Shown: one piece after another, positions 8,766 through 17,180 of the stretch
Position numbering within the stretch: position 1 is the first letter of the stretch
Layout of the letters: the number at the start of each line of letters is the position of its first letter
Assembly: GCA_013288885.1 (NCBI GenBank)
Contig: JABDBA010000002.1
Coordinates: 107,930-171,929, forward strand
Length of the DNA stretch: 64,000 nucleotides
Source: Gammaproteobacteria bacterium
GTDB lineage: Bacteria; Pseudomonadota; Gammaproteobacteria; JABDBA01
Direction of reading: 5' to 3'
The notes under the pieces: model-generated
The model's input: the letters and a program-made list of their open reading frames with translations, nothing else
What the model was told of the DNA's origin: nothing
Databases searched by the model: none
Translations under genes and position numbers: made by a program

Positions 8766-9053
8766 ATGTCTGGTGAAATAATACTGTATAAAAATGACGA
8801 TGGCACAATTCGGCTGGAAACCCGTCTTGAAAACGAAACCTTATGGTTGACACAGCAGCAGATGGCTGAGTTGTTTCAGGCTACTCAGCAAAATGTCAGT
8901 CAACATATCAGTAATATTTATAACGAAGGTGAGTTATCTGCTGAGGCAACTCACAAGAAAATCTTGTGGGTTCGCCAAGAAGGCAACTATTCGGGATTTC
9001 TTAATAGTTGCCCTGAGGGCGGACGGCAGGTGCAACGTAAGATAACCCATTAA
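8766..9053 (+). pseudogene. RhuM-family protein, N-terminal fragment
   Basis: 95 codons, against more than 300 for intact RhuM-family proteins (virulence/phage-associated, KilA-N-like DNA-binding). The family start is obvious: MSGEIILYKNDDGTIRLETR, ETLWLTQQQMAELFQ, NVSQHISNIYNEGEL. After WVRQEG there is an extra in-frame stretch (NYSGFLNSCPEGG) before the family sequence resumes (RQVQRKITH). That stretch spans a perfect 10-bp inverted repeat, 8982-8991 with 9003-9012. The frame then stops where it meets a convergent antitoxin gene, and the rest of rhuM is missing. Almost certainly non-functional as RhuM. Confidence 0.75.
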
Positions 9054-9292
9054 AGGCTGTCCGCCCAAGCTTTGACTTTTTCGTGATCGGTCACTCGGCC
9101 AGTATCTACATCAGCAAGCGCTTCCAGGGTCATTTGTCGGCGGGTTTCCTCTTGGTTAATCCACTTGGCCAGCGATTCGGCGGAGAGAGCAATCCCTTCT
9201 AGTTTCAGACTAGTTAATGCTTGCTGCATTTTTTTACTGAGGGGTTCTACTTGTTCTATTTTAATAGGCCAGTTTTTATGAGCATGTAACAT
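9050..9292 (-). CDS. Orphan antitoxin-like protein (toxin-antitoxin family), possibly C-terminally clipped
   Basis: 80 residues. The C-terminal part (ALADVDTGRVTDHEKVKAW, then ADSL) resembles short antitoxins of ParE/RelE-type modules, where this helix usually continues for several more residues. Here the stop falls exactly at the junction with the rhuM fragment; the two stop codons overlap at 9050-9053. AAAAGGAG precedes the ATG and a TATAAT lies further upstream, so expression signals are intact. No toxin gene is adjacent; it was probably lost in the same deletion. Precise antitoxin family not determined. Confidence 0.55.
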   Translation of the reverse strand: MLHAHKNWPIKIEQVEPLSKKMQQALTSLKLEGIALSAESLAKWINQEETRRQMTLEALADVDTGRVTDHEKVKAWADSL

Positions 9293-9349
9293 GTTCTAAA
9301 CTCCTTTTGTATAGCGTATATATTATAACAAATTTTGGTAGTATTGCAT

Positions 9350-9385
9350 GTCGGATCCGTCGCTACGCTCCTTGATCCGACCTAC
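9350..9385 (-). repeat. REP-like palindrome, family A
   Basis: Read on the minus strand it starts GTAGGTCGGATCAAGGAGCG and ends with GGATCCGAC; the ends pair as a hairpin (GTCGGATC with GATCCGAC). Nearly identical units occur at 24010-24046, 39760-39796 and 43620-43656. It lies between the antitoxin gene and tag. Confidence 0.85.
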
Positions 9386-9410
9386 GTGAATTCAGCCCAG
9401 CCTGCCACTG

Positions 9411-9980
9411 CTAATTCTTATAACAAAAACAATCCACCGTATGATCGTTCACCATTCCCACGGCTTGCATAAAGGCGTAGCAAATAGTGCTGCCGACAAA
9501 TTTAAAGCCGCGTTTTTTTAGATCTTTTGAAAGTTTATCAGAGATGGCAGTTTGTGCAGGGATTTCTTTAAGATTTTTCCAATGGTTTTTTATGGGTTTC
9601 TCTTCTACAAATTGCCAAATATAGTTGGCAAAACTGCCGTATTCTTTTTTGATCTGCAAAAAAGCTTTGGCGTTGGTAATCGTCGATTGAATTTTTAATT
9701 TATTACGGATGATGCCTTCATTTTTTAACAGTGCGTTAATTTTTCGTTGATTGTATTTTGCAATTAATTGCGCATCAAAATTGTCAAAACAAGCGCGATA
9801 ATTATCGCGTTTTTTTAAAATAGTCAGCCAACTTAACCCCGCTTGCGCGCCTTCTAAAATTAAAAATTCAAACAACAAACGATCGTCGTGGATTGGCCTG
9901 CCCCATTCTTGGTCATGATAGTCAATATAGAGTGGGCTATCATTTACCCAAGCGCAGCGGATCTTATTGGTATTTTTCAT
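9411..9980 (-). CDS. tag: DNA-3-methyladenine glycosylase I
   Basis: 189 residues (E. coli Tag 187). It excises N3-methyladenine from alkylated DNA in base excision repair. The zinc ligands are present with the family spacing (Cys9, His22, His180, Cys184; E. coli 4, 17, 175, 179). The catalytic Glu is Glu43 in LEGAQAGLSW. NDHTVDCFC closes the protein. Monocistronic, with a family A repeat downstream and the small Ile/Val-rich ORF divergent upstream. Confidence 0.95.
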   Translation of the reverse strand: MKNTNKIRCAWVNDSPLYIDYHDQEWGRPIHDDRLLFEFLILEGAQAGLSWLTILKKRDNYRACFDNFDAQLIAKYNQRKINALLKNEGIIRNKLKIQSTITNAKAFLQIKKEYGSFANYIWQFVEEKPIKNHWKNLKEIPAQTAISDKLSKDLKKRGFKFVGSTICYAFMQAVGMVNDHTVDCFCYKN

Positions 9981-10060
9981 GGAGTATCTCGATGAGTTAT
10001 TGGTTTAAATAGTAACATAATGGCTTTACCCGCGTAACAATTTTATGATACGATTAAATC

Positions 10061-10174
10061 ATGAAAAATAACGGCCTTTTAAATATCTCAGTATTTAACA
10101 CCATGCTCCCCGCAGTGGTTGGCCGTGTTGTCATTGCCATTATTCGTCGCGTGATTGTGCCCCAGGCACAATAA
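10061..10174 (+). CDS. Small ORF rich in Val and Ile, candidate leader peptide
   Basis: 37 codons upstream of an MFS transporter. Between residues 19 and 33 it reads VVGRVVIAIIRRVIV, a branched-chain run like that of the ilvB leader peptide IvbL (AVVVVRVVVVVG). TATGAT at 10044-10049 could be a -10 box, which would give an almost leaderless message; no Shine-Dalgarno is visible. CCAGGC (10162-10167) pairs with GCCTGG (10182-10187) across the stop codon, but no T-tract follows, so a standard attenuator is not proven. The 10175-10309 remainder shows only the transporter ribosome site. Translation is unverified. Confidence 0.4.
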   Translation: MKNNGLLNISVFNTMLPAVVGRVVIAIIRRVIVPQAQ

Positions 10175-10309
10175 CACTTAAGCCTGGCGAGGCCCTTTAC
10201 GCAAATAAACCCTTAAAATTTTTACTGAATCAAACTCAAAATCCTGTTATTTTGCGATGGTCTTGTATATTGCAAAAAAACCAGGAGAATAGACGACGGA
10301 GGAAAACCC

Positions 10310-11617
10310 ATGCTAACAAACGACAACAACGCAGTAATGGACACCCCAATGGCAACAGAACAACATTTAACTTTACACAAATATTATCCTTGGTTAGTCA
10401 TTGGTTTAAGCGCACTGTTTTTAATTTTCAAATACGTCTTGCAGGTTTCACCCGGTATTGTTTCCGACCAACTCATGCGTGAATTCCATGTGCATGGCGC
10501 GGGTTTGGGTAACTTAGCCGCCGCTTTTTTTTATTCTTATTTCATCATGCAATTGTTTGTGGGTGTTTTGCTTGATAGATACAGCACGCGCTATATAACT
10601 GCTTTGGCGATCGCTTTGTGTGCGATCGGCACTTTTATGTTTGCGACCACATCTGAATTGTGGGTAGCATTTTTAGGCCGTACCTTTGCTGGTATCGGCG
10701 TAGCTTTTGCGACAGTCAGTTATATGAAAATGACGGCGCAATGGTTTAAGCCAAACCAGTTTGCTTTTGTTGGTGGTTTATTGGCGACAGCAGCGATGAT
10801 CGGTGCGATATTTGGTGAAGCGCCCTTGTCGATGTTAGTCGATGAATTAGGCTGGCGTCCGAGCTTTTTCCTCTGCGCGAGTTTAGGTTTGATTCTAGCG
10901 ATTGCATTTGCAGTATTGGTGCGCGAACGACATGTGGATTCAGCTGCGCCTGCAGTGGTTAAACATCATTTTACCAAAGAAGATGTGTTTGAAGTGTTGA
11001 AGAGTAAACAAAATTGGTTGCTGACATTTTTTAGTGGTTTGGCATTTACACCCATTGCAGTTTTTGGTGGTTTATGGGGCGTGCCTTTTTTAAGTATCGC
11101 TTATCATTTAACGACTACCAAAGCAGCTACATTAGTTTCGTGTGTATTTATTGGGTTAGCGATTGGGTCACCGTTGTTAGGTTTGTTGTCTGATCGTTTA
11201 GGCAAGCGACTACCGGTGATGAAATGGGGAACGTTGATTGCATTTATCGCTTTATTGCCCGTGCTTTATTGGGTGACTTTGCCACTGTGGTTAATCTGTA
11301 TTTTATTGTTTGTATTCGGCTTCGGCACTAGTGTGTTTATGCTAGGTTTTGCTATCGGTAAAGAAAGCAATAAATATGTGTTAGCAGCAACTGTGATCGC
11401 GATGATCAATACTGGCGATGGTATATTTGGCTCCATCACCGAACCTGGTATCGGTAAATTGTTAGATATGCGTTGGAGCGGCACTATCATCAACGGCGTG
11501 CATCATTTTGGTTTGAATAACTATCAACATGCATTAACGCTATTGCCAATTTATTTGTTCGTGGCGCTTATCTTGCTGCTGTTTGTGCGCGAAGCGAATG
11601 CACAGCACAGTCATTGA
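10310..11617 (+). CDS. MFS transporter
   Basis: 435 residues with 12 predicted membrane helices. It contains the MFS signature loop after helix 2 (GVLLDRYSTRYI) and the equivalent in the second half (GLLSDRLGKRLP). GGAGG precedes the ATG. MFS proteins are proton-coupled or facilitative carriers of the inner membrane; substrate unknown. The Val/Ile-rich small ORF upstream hints at branched-chain amino acids, an inference only. A hairpin follows the stop. Confidence 0.85.
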   Translation: MLTNDNNAVMDTPMATEQHLTLHKYYPWLVIGLSALFLIFKYVLQVSPGIVSDQLMREFHVHGAGLGNLAAAFFYSYFIMQLFVGVLLDRYSTRYITALAIALCAIGTFMFATTSELWVAFLGRTFAGIGVAFATVSYMKMTAQWFKPNQFAFVGGLLATAAMIGAIFGEAPLSMLVDELGWRPSFFLCASLGLILAIAFAVLVRERHVDSAAPAVVKHHFTKEDVFEVLKSKQNWLLTFFSGLAFTPIAVFGGLWGVPFLSIAYHLTTTKAATLVSCVFIGLAIGSPLLGLLSDRLGKRLPVMKWGTLIAFIALLPVLYWVTLPLWLICILLFVFGFGTSVFMLGFAIGKESNKYVLAATVIAMINTGDGIFGSITEPGIGKLLDMRWSGTIINGVHHFGLNNYQHALTLLPIYLFVALILLLFVREANAQHSH

Positions 11618-11619
11618 AA

Positions 11620-11641
11620 CTGTCCTTCTCGGGAAGGACAG
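11620..11641. terminator. Hairpin between the MFS gene and the 826-residue orphan
   Basis: CTGTCCTTC pairs perfectly with GAAGGACAG over a 4-nt loop; a weaker copy (CTGTCCTT with AAGGATAG) follows near 11655. It lies in a convergent gap, so it may end transcription from both sides, although there is no T-tract. Confidence 0.5.
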
Positions 11642-11687
11642 CTTTGCCCTAATCTGTCCTTCCGCGTAAGGATAGTTATCTGGCATT

Positions 11688-14168
11688 TTAAGGTGCAGGA
11701 GGTGATGGGCCTTGAGCTACAGGTAGTTGGTCTTTATCAACCTCTGATGGTTTTGTCGGTGTAGTTCCTGGTAACTGTATTAGATGAGCAACCGGCATAG
11801 CAGTTTGTGTGGGCTTATAATCAGGAAAAACTTTTTTAAACCAAATAGCAATTATAGCGTAGTGAAATTTATCAAGAAATTCACGCTTAACCAGACTATC
11901 GGTTGTGGTTTCGGGGGGGTCATAAAAAAATTCAAGTGCTTTTAATTTCTCTAATATAGCATTAAATAATCCGCGCTCTTTTTTTCCTATTGCTATTAAT
12001 ACATCAGGAATTTTAACAACATGATCATCGTAACAATCTGCTGACGTTAGTTTTTGATGGGTATAGCAATGATCATTAAGTGGTAAAATTTGTTTGGCGC
12101 GAGCCGAGTTTAGAAAGCCAGCTATTGCTTGTGAGGACAAACAAGGAGTCAGCAAAAGACTATGATCATGTAGCAGTTGCGGTACAGTTTGCTGCAAAAG
12201 AGATTCTATGTCCGCTACCGCACGCTCAGGAAAGAACCGGCAAATAATTGTTTGCATCAACATATCTACGGAGAACCTTATATTTTGATTATTGTTTTCT
12301 CTATAATCATAATCTTCTGGCAGAAAATAAGACGATATAAACTTTAAAAGTTCTGCTAATTCTGGCAGCGCGTCATCTTTAGTGAGATAGGTGCTCGCCA
12401 TTTTTTCTGGTAGTTGCGCCACCAAGGTATACTTTAGGCATTGCAATAATTTAACGGTTTCTTGGTGTGCTGGAGATTTACGAAATTCGGGTAAATATTT
12501 ATTAATTATCTTTAGTGCTATTTCGGCATCTGCATCATTAATATTTAAGAATACGACTGTAAAAAATTTTCTTGATAATAGTTCTTGAAAATGATTAGGT
12601 GCAGCAATAAGAATTTTAAAATATAAGGCGAGTTTTTCAAGCCTTGCAAGATTGCCTGCATACTTAAAAATTTTAATATACAAAATAATTTGTTCTTGCG
12701 TTAGTGGTGTATCGTTATTTCCAACTACAATTGCAATTATGGATGAAACAACGTCGCCAAAATTAAATTTATATTTTTTGTGTGCTTCTAAATAAGTGGT
12801 CGTCGCTTTTTCTTCGGTGGGAGTATGGGCAGCAATAGGTGAATCTAACCATGCTAGATGTTGGGCTAAAACACGCTTTATGTCTTCGTTATGTGGATTA
12901 TGCTGAGCAATAGTCGCGATAGCACTATGAGCATTCCCAACGACACGGCACATCCACGCCATCATCTGGGTTTTTTCAGTTCCCGCGTCCATGGATTGAA
13001 ACATTATAAAGTTGCTTGCAAGAAAAGCTTTCAGCTTTCCTACAAATTCTTTTACTGCTGTTGCTGGGTCGTCTATTTGCCAATGAAAAAGGTCAAGAGA
13101 GCGCACAAAACTATGGCTAGCCTTACGAAAGCCATCTGCCACCTTAGATACACGTGAAGCAGCTGAAGCATTTTCAGCAGTAATAATTGCTGCTTCTACA
13201 TGAGGAGGTATAACATAACTAAAACACTTTAGAAGGCGTTGGAGTTGTTTATTGAAAAGTTTAGTACCAAGGTGTTGTAACTGGCAGCGTTGTTGTAAAG
13301 CAAAAACCGCTTTAAATATTGGAGCGGCGGAGGAATAGTGTTGATCATTATGAAGCACGCAATCTAATAATTCTTCACAAAAATCTTGCAATTCTTGTTT
13401 ATTGATTTCATCAGTCAATGCTGGTAAAAAGCTGCCTACACTCAATAACAAAGCGCCTAGAGTGCTCCTGCTTGGATCTCTTTTATAAGAATATAATTCC
13501 TTGCGGAGTAGAAGTAATAATGATCCGAGGCGCTGTATGATGTTTTCAGGATTATCAAATTCTAAATTAATTAACATCAGACAGGCATGAACACGATGAT
13601 TATTTGGCGCTTCTGGATTGGACAAAATCGCTCTAAAATATGAAACTTGTTCGTCTATCCAATTTTTTTCAGCTAAGCTGGTGATAGCAATAAGTTCATT
13701 ACGATCAAGGCTTAATCCACCTTTCATTTCTTTTTTTTCTTTAAGTCGTAGGCGCTCTGTTATTGAGTGTGTGAATACATTATTTTTATCTTTGTCAAGA
13801 AATGTATGGGCAAAAAGTACTTGTGCGAGATTGGGATAGTGTATGGATAATTTTATTCTTACCCAGCCATCAGTAGGTGCTAGCGCTTGCTCGTGACACA
13901 ATTTTGCTAAAAAGCGATTAGGTTCAGGTACAGTGGGGTCGTTAATAATACCCTCTAGCTCGGCAATAAATTTTTTATTGGCGTTTGGGTCAATTTTTTG
14001 TTCTTCTTTATCTGGAGTTTTTGCAACCGATGGTTTGTAAGCATTGATTAACCACTCAAGAAGCTGTTTTCTTTGCGCTAGAAAAAATTGTGGTGTGCGT
14101 GCAGTCTGTGGTGCTGTTTTGGCAGCATCAGAATGATGAGGGTTGTGGCCAGTTGGCTGCGATAACAT
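11688..14168 (-). CDS. Large orphan alpha-helical protein of unknown function (possible secreted effector)
   Basis: 826 residues, not recognised. AGGAG is 8 nt before the ATG and a good sigma-70 promoter lies further upstream (14212-14240). The first 30 residues are polar and low-complexity, the body is almost wholly alpha-helical without membrane segments or a signal peptide, and the tail is Pro-rich (LPGTTPTKPSEVDKD, then QGPSPPAP). Helix pairs such as EQIILYIKIFKYAGNLARLE suggest an alpha-solenoid, but no clean period is visible. No enzyme motif was seen. Size, orphan character and lack of domains resemble Dot/Icm-type effectors of Legionellales, but no E-block is present. hlyD is just upstream on the same strand. 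Confidence 0.8.
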   Translation of the reverse strand: MLSQPTGHNPHHSDAAKTAPQTARTPQFFLAQRKQLLEWLINAYKPSVAKTPDKEEQKIDPNANKKFIAELEGIINDPTVPEPNRFLAKLCHEQALAPTDGWVRIKLSIHYPNLAQVLFAHTFLDKDKNNVFTHSITERLRLKEKKEMKGGLSLDRNELIAITSLAEKNWIDEQVSYFRAILSNPEAPNNHRVHACLMLINLEFDNPENIIQRLGSLLLLLRKELYSYKRDPSRSTLGALLLSVGSFLPALTDEINKQELQDFCEELLDCVLHNDQHYSSAAPIFKAVFALQQRCQLQHLGTKLFNKQLQRLLKCFSYVIPPHVEAAIITAENASAASRVSKVADGFRKASHSFVRSLDLFHWQIDDPATAVKEFVGKLKAFLASNFIMFQSMDAGTEKTQMMAWMCRVVGNAHSAIATIAQHNPHNEDIKRVLAQHLAWLDSPIAAHTPTEEKATTTYLEAHKKYKFNFGDVVSSIIAIVVGNNDTPLTQEQIILYIKIFKYAGNLARLEKLALYFKILIAAPNHFQELLSRKFFTVVFLNINDADAEIALKIINKYLPEFRKSPAHQETVKLLQCLKYTLVAQLPEKMASTYLTKDDALPELAELLKFISSYFLPEDYDYRENNNQNIRFSVDMLMQTIICRFFPERAVADIESLLQQTVPQLLHDHSLLLTPCLSSQAIAGFLNSARAKQILPLNDHCYTHQKLTSADCYDDHVVKIPDVLIAIGKKERGLFNAILEKLKALEFFYDPPETTTDSLVKREFLDKFHYAIIAIWFKKVFPDYKPTQTAMPVAHLIQLPGTTPTKPSEVDKDQLPVAQGPSPPAP

Positions 14169-14211
14169 AAATTAACTCCTGCCGATAAAAGTAAAACGTT
14201 TATTTATATAA

Positions 14212-14240
14212 AGTATACATTAAACAATAAGATTTGTCCA
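14212..14240 (-). promoter_or_regulatory. Sigma-70 promoter of the 826-residue orphan gene
   Basis: On the minus strand TGGACA (14240-14235), 17 nt, TATACT (14217-14212). Both hexamers match the TTGACA/TATAAT consensus at five of six positions and the spacing is ideal. The orphan gene can therefore be expressed separately from hlyD upstream. Confidence 0.6.
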
Positions 14241-14250
14241 TCGGGGGTTT

Positions 14251-15630
14251 TTACCGCTCTCTGAGCGCTTCATCTTTGGCCTTCATAATGGGTTTGAGGA
14301 TATACTGCATGATGGTTTTTTTGCCGGTCATGATGTGCACGGTGGCGTTCATGCCGGGGATAATCGGTAATTTATGTTTTTCACTGCCGAGATAATTGCG
14401 TTGGGTGCGCACGTGCACGATATAGTAGCTCATCGCGTTTTTATCGGCAGTGGGCGTATTTTTATTTTCTTCAATTGCATCGGGGCTGACATATTCGACC
14501 GTTCCTGGCAAGCTGCCGTAAATAGAATAATCATAAGCAGTAATTTTTACGGTAGCAGATTGCCCGGTGTGTATAAAAGCGATATCAGAGGGGCGAATGT
14601 GGCCTTCGACTAATAAAGTATCTTCCAGCGGCACTACTTCCATAATCGGTACGCCGGGTTGCACCACACCACCAATGGTAATGATATCGATCTTTTTTAC
14701 GATGCCATTAACTGGTGAAGTAATGGTAGTGCGAATCATTTTATCGCGTAGCGAAACCGTGCTGTCTTGCGTGCCTGCTAATTCTTCTTTACGTTGGTTT
14801 AATTCGGTTAAAGCATCTTCACGAAACTTATCTTGTTGTTCTAGCATTTTGCTTTTGATGTCGTTAGCCGTGCGTTCTGAACGTAAATATTCAATTTTGG
14901 GCACGATACCTTTTGCAACCATCGGTTGATAAATTTGTAATTCACTTTGCGCATAGTCATAACTTTGTTGCAATACCGATAATTCTTTCGCCAGTGCTTG
15001 TTTGCGTGCTTGAAATAATTCAGTTTCACGGGTAATGAGATCCGCATGATTTTGACTGAGTTGCGCGGGAAAAGTAATGGTATCTTGATTTTGTGTTTCT
15101 GCAGTCAAGCGCGCTACCATCGCTAACAACGCGAAATATTTATCTTGCGTGACTTGATAATCGGCTTTATAACGCGTGTCATCGAGTTTTACTAAGACTT
15201 GCCCTTTTTTTACAATGCTACCTTCATCGACGGGGATATCGGTAATAATGCCGCCATCTAAACTTTGAATAACTTTGACTTGCGATGAGGGAATCACTTT
15301 ACCGTCGCCCACAGTAATTTCATCGATGGTCGCAAAATGTGCCCAGATCAGCCCGATGATAATCAGGGCGGCAACTACATATAAAATAGCATTGGCGAGC
15401 GGGGTGGTTTTGGTTAATAATGCTTTTTTGCTATCGGTGATGAAGTCGGTGTCTGTGGAGTTTATTTTTTTAAGCAGGGTGCGCATGGCTTGCTGAGCCT
15501 GCTGGTTGCCTTTGCTGCGATGAGAGCGAGAAAATAGCTGAATAATGCGAAATTGTAATAATTGTAGGGTAAACGTCAGCTTTTCAAGCGCTTTCTGCCA
15601 TGCTTTGGCTAGTTTAGGCAAGAAACTCAT
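14251..15630 (-). CDS. HlyD-family type I secretion periplasmic adaptor (orphan)
   Basis: About 459 residues. A cytoplasmic N-terminal extension (about 1-85) is followed by one membrane helix (ILYVVAALIIIGLIWAHF), the lipoyl-like half GDGKVIPSSQVKVIQSLDGG, a long coiled coil (about 150-300), SPVNGIVKKIDIITIGGVV and a C-terminal beta-barrel ending IPGMNATVHIMTGKK. This is the membrane fusion subunit of ABC exporters such as LapC, LssD and HlyD. No ABC transporter, TolC or RTX substrate gene is in the window. ATG 15630 has AAGGA 8 nt upstream; the ATG 6 nt earlier is too close to it. Confidence 0.88.
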   Translation of the reverse strand: MSFLPKLAKAWQKALEKLTFTLQLLQFRIIQLFSRSHRSKGNQQAQQAMRTLLKKINSTDTDFITDSKKALLTKTTPLANAILYVVAALIIIGLIWAHFATIDEITVGDGKVIPSSQVKVIQSLDGGIITDIPVDEGSIVKKGQVLVKLDDTRYKADYQVTQDKYFALLAMVARLTAETQNQDTITFPAQLSQNHADLITRETELFQARKQALAKELSVLQQSYDYAQSELQIYQPMVAKGIVPKIEYLRSERTANDIKSKMLEQQDKFREDALTELNQRKEELAGTQDSTVSLRDKMIRTTITSPVNGIVKKIDIITIGGVVQPGVPIMEVVPLEDTLLVEGHIRPSDIAFIHTGQSATVKITAYDYSIYGSLPGTVEYVSPDAIEENKNTPTADKNAMSYYIVHVRTQRNYLGSEKHKLPIIPGMNATVHIMTGKKTIMQYILKPIMKAKDEALRER

Positions 15631-15738
15631 GACCATAATCCTTTTGATTGGGGTGTTCTATCATAAGAGTATAGTCTAGCAAATTAAATTGAGGTATATT
15701 TTACATACATATTTTCTGATATTAGGGGGTAACCCACC

Positions 15739-16218
15739 ATGATGACCAGAGTTCCCATGACCAAAGTCGGTGCTGCGGCGCTGCAAGAAGAGTTACAACT
15801 ATTAAAAACCGTAAAGCGTCCGCAAGTAATCCAGGCGATTGCCGAAGCGCGTGCGCATGGCGATTTAAAAGAAAACGCCGAATATCATGCGGCGAAAGAA
15901 CAGCAGAGTTTTATCGAAGGGCGCATCAAAGAAATTGAGAGTAAAATCTCCAGTGCGCAAATAATCGATGTCACGCAATTACCGAATAATGGTAAGGTGG
16001 TTTTTGGTGTGACAGTACAGTTAATTAATGTTGCAACCGATGAAGTCATTGTGTATCAAATTGTCGGTGACGATGAGGCCGATGTTAAAGTAGCGAAAAT
16101 TTCAGTGAGTTCGCCAATCGCCCGTGCGTTAATTGGTAAACAAGTGGGTGATGAGGTAAGTGTGCAAGCCCCTAATGGCGCAATAGAATATGAAATCGCC
16201 GAGGTACAGTATATTTAG
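15739..16218 (+). CDS. greA: Transcription elongation factor GreA
   Basis: 159 residues (E. coli 158). It rescues backtracked RNA polymerase by stimulating transcript cleavage. The N-terminal coiled coil carries the acidic tip ([20 protein letters not shown]), and the C-terminal FKBP-like domain has GDDEADVK and [11 protein letters not shown]. Two adjacent ATG codons are possible starts; GGGGGT is upstream. Its end overlaps yhbY by 4 nt (convergent). Confidence 0.96.
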   Translation: MMTRVPMTKVGAAALQEELQLLKTVKRPQVIQAIAEARAHGDLKENAEYHAAKEQQSFIEGRIKEIESKISSAQIIDVTQLPNNGKVVFGVTVQLINVATDEVIVYQIVGDDEADVKVAKISVSSPIARALIGKQVGDEVSVQAPNGAIEYEIAEVQYI

Positions 16219-16487
16219 TCGGGGTTTTTACGATATATCGCGCAAATATGGCCGATGGACTGGACCAACTCCGCCTGCCGCGTTTGGCAAATTTCATCAA
16301 TCATTTGACGGCGTAGAACGCGATCATTACCCTGGATGCGTATTTTGATGAGTTCATGATCGACCAAAGCCCGTTCGATCTCAAGTTGTACCGCTTCGGT
16401 GAGCCCATGATTGCCAATGGTCACAATGGGTTTTAATGAATGCGCTTGCGCTTTGAGTTGTTGTCTGTATTTTGAATTAATAGTCAT
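16215..16487 (-). CDS. yhbY: RNA-binding protein YhbY (CRM domain)
   Basis: 90 residues, a single CRM domain. YhbY associates with pre-50S ribosomal particles. The signature loop [10 protein letters not shown] and the helix [17 protein letters not shown] are clear. It is divergent from rlmE with only 21 nt between the starts, so their promoters must overlap each other or the coding regions. The yhbY/rlmE pairing is the same as in E. coli. Confidence 0.93.
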   Translation of the reverse strand: MTINSKYRQQLKAQAHSLKPIVTIGNHGLTEAVQLEIERALVDHELIKIRIQGNDRVLRRQMIDEICQTRQAELVQSIGHICAIYRKNPD

Positions 16488-16508
16488 ATTTACATAGTCT
16501 ACCTCATT

Positions 16509-17138
16509 ATGGCCCGAACCAAAAGTAGTGCACGCTGGTTAAAAGAACATTTTAATGATCCTTACGTTAAACGTGCGCAAAAAGAGGGTTATCGTTCGCG
16601 CGCGGCCTATAAACTACTCGAAATTCAAGAAAGGGATAAGCTTTTTAAGCCGGGCATGGTGGTGGTCGATTTAGGGGCTGCGCCTGGCGGTTGGTCGCAG
16701 GTGGCGGCCAATTTAGTGGGGCATAAGGGCAAAATCATTGCGCTGGACATTTTGCCTATGCCTGCGCTGGGCGGGGTGGATTTTATACAAGGTGACTTTC
16801 GCGAAGAAGAGGTAATGCAGGTGCTGTTGCAGAAGCTGCAAGGGGCGCAGGCCGATCTTGTAATTTCCGATATGGCCCCCAACATTAGTGGTATGAGCGG
16901 CATCGACCAGCCACGGGTCATGTATTTAGCCGAACTGGCCATAGAATTTGCCCAGCTAGTACTGCGACCAGAGGGGTGTTTTTTGATTAAACTCTTTCAC
17001 GGCGAGGGTTTTGACGATTTTCTGCTAAACTTACGTAAACTCTTCAAGCAGGTAGTGATAAGAAAGCCCCAAGCCTCTAAGTCACGTTCTTCCGAGGTTT
17101 ATTTGCTGGCAAAGGGGTTGAAACAGTATATAATCTAA
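16509..17138 (+). CDS. rlmE: 23S rRNA (uridine-2552-2'-O)-methyltransferase RlmE
   Basis: 209 residues (E. coli RrmJ/FtsJ 209). It methylates U2552 in the peptidyl transferase centre of the 50S subunit. The K-D-K-E catalytic tetrad is visible in [27 protein letters not shown] and [15 protein letters not shown] binding is by [14 protein letters not shown]. ftsH follows after 42 nt, the usual rlmE-ftsH order. Confidence 0.96.
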   Translation: MARTKSSARWLKEHFNDPYVKRAQKEGYRSRAAYKLLEIQERDKLFKPGMVVVDLGAAPGGWSQVAANLVGHKGKIIALDILPMPALGGVDFIQGDFREEEVMQVLLQKLQGAQADLVISDMAPNISGMSGIDQPRVMYLAELAIEFAQLVLRPEGCFLIKLFHGEGFDDFLLNLRKLFKQVVIRKPQASKSRSSEVYLLAKGLKQYII

Positions 17139-17180
17139 TAGAGCAATAGGAAGATTTATTAATCTAAAGAGGTAATACCC

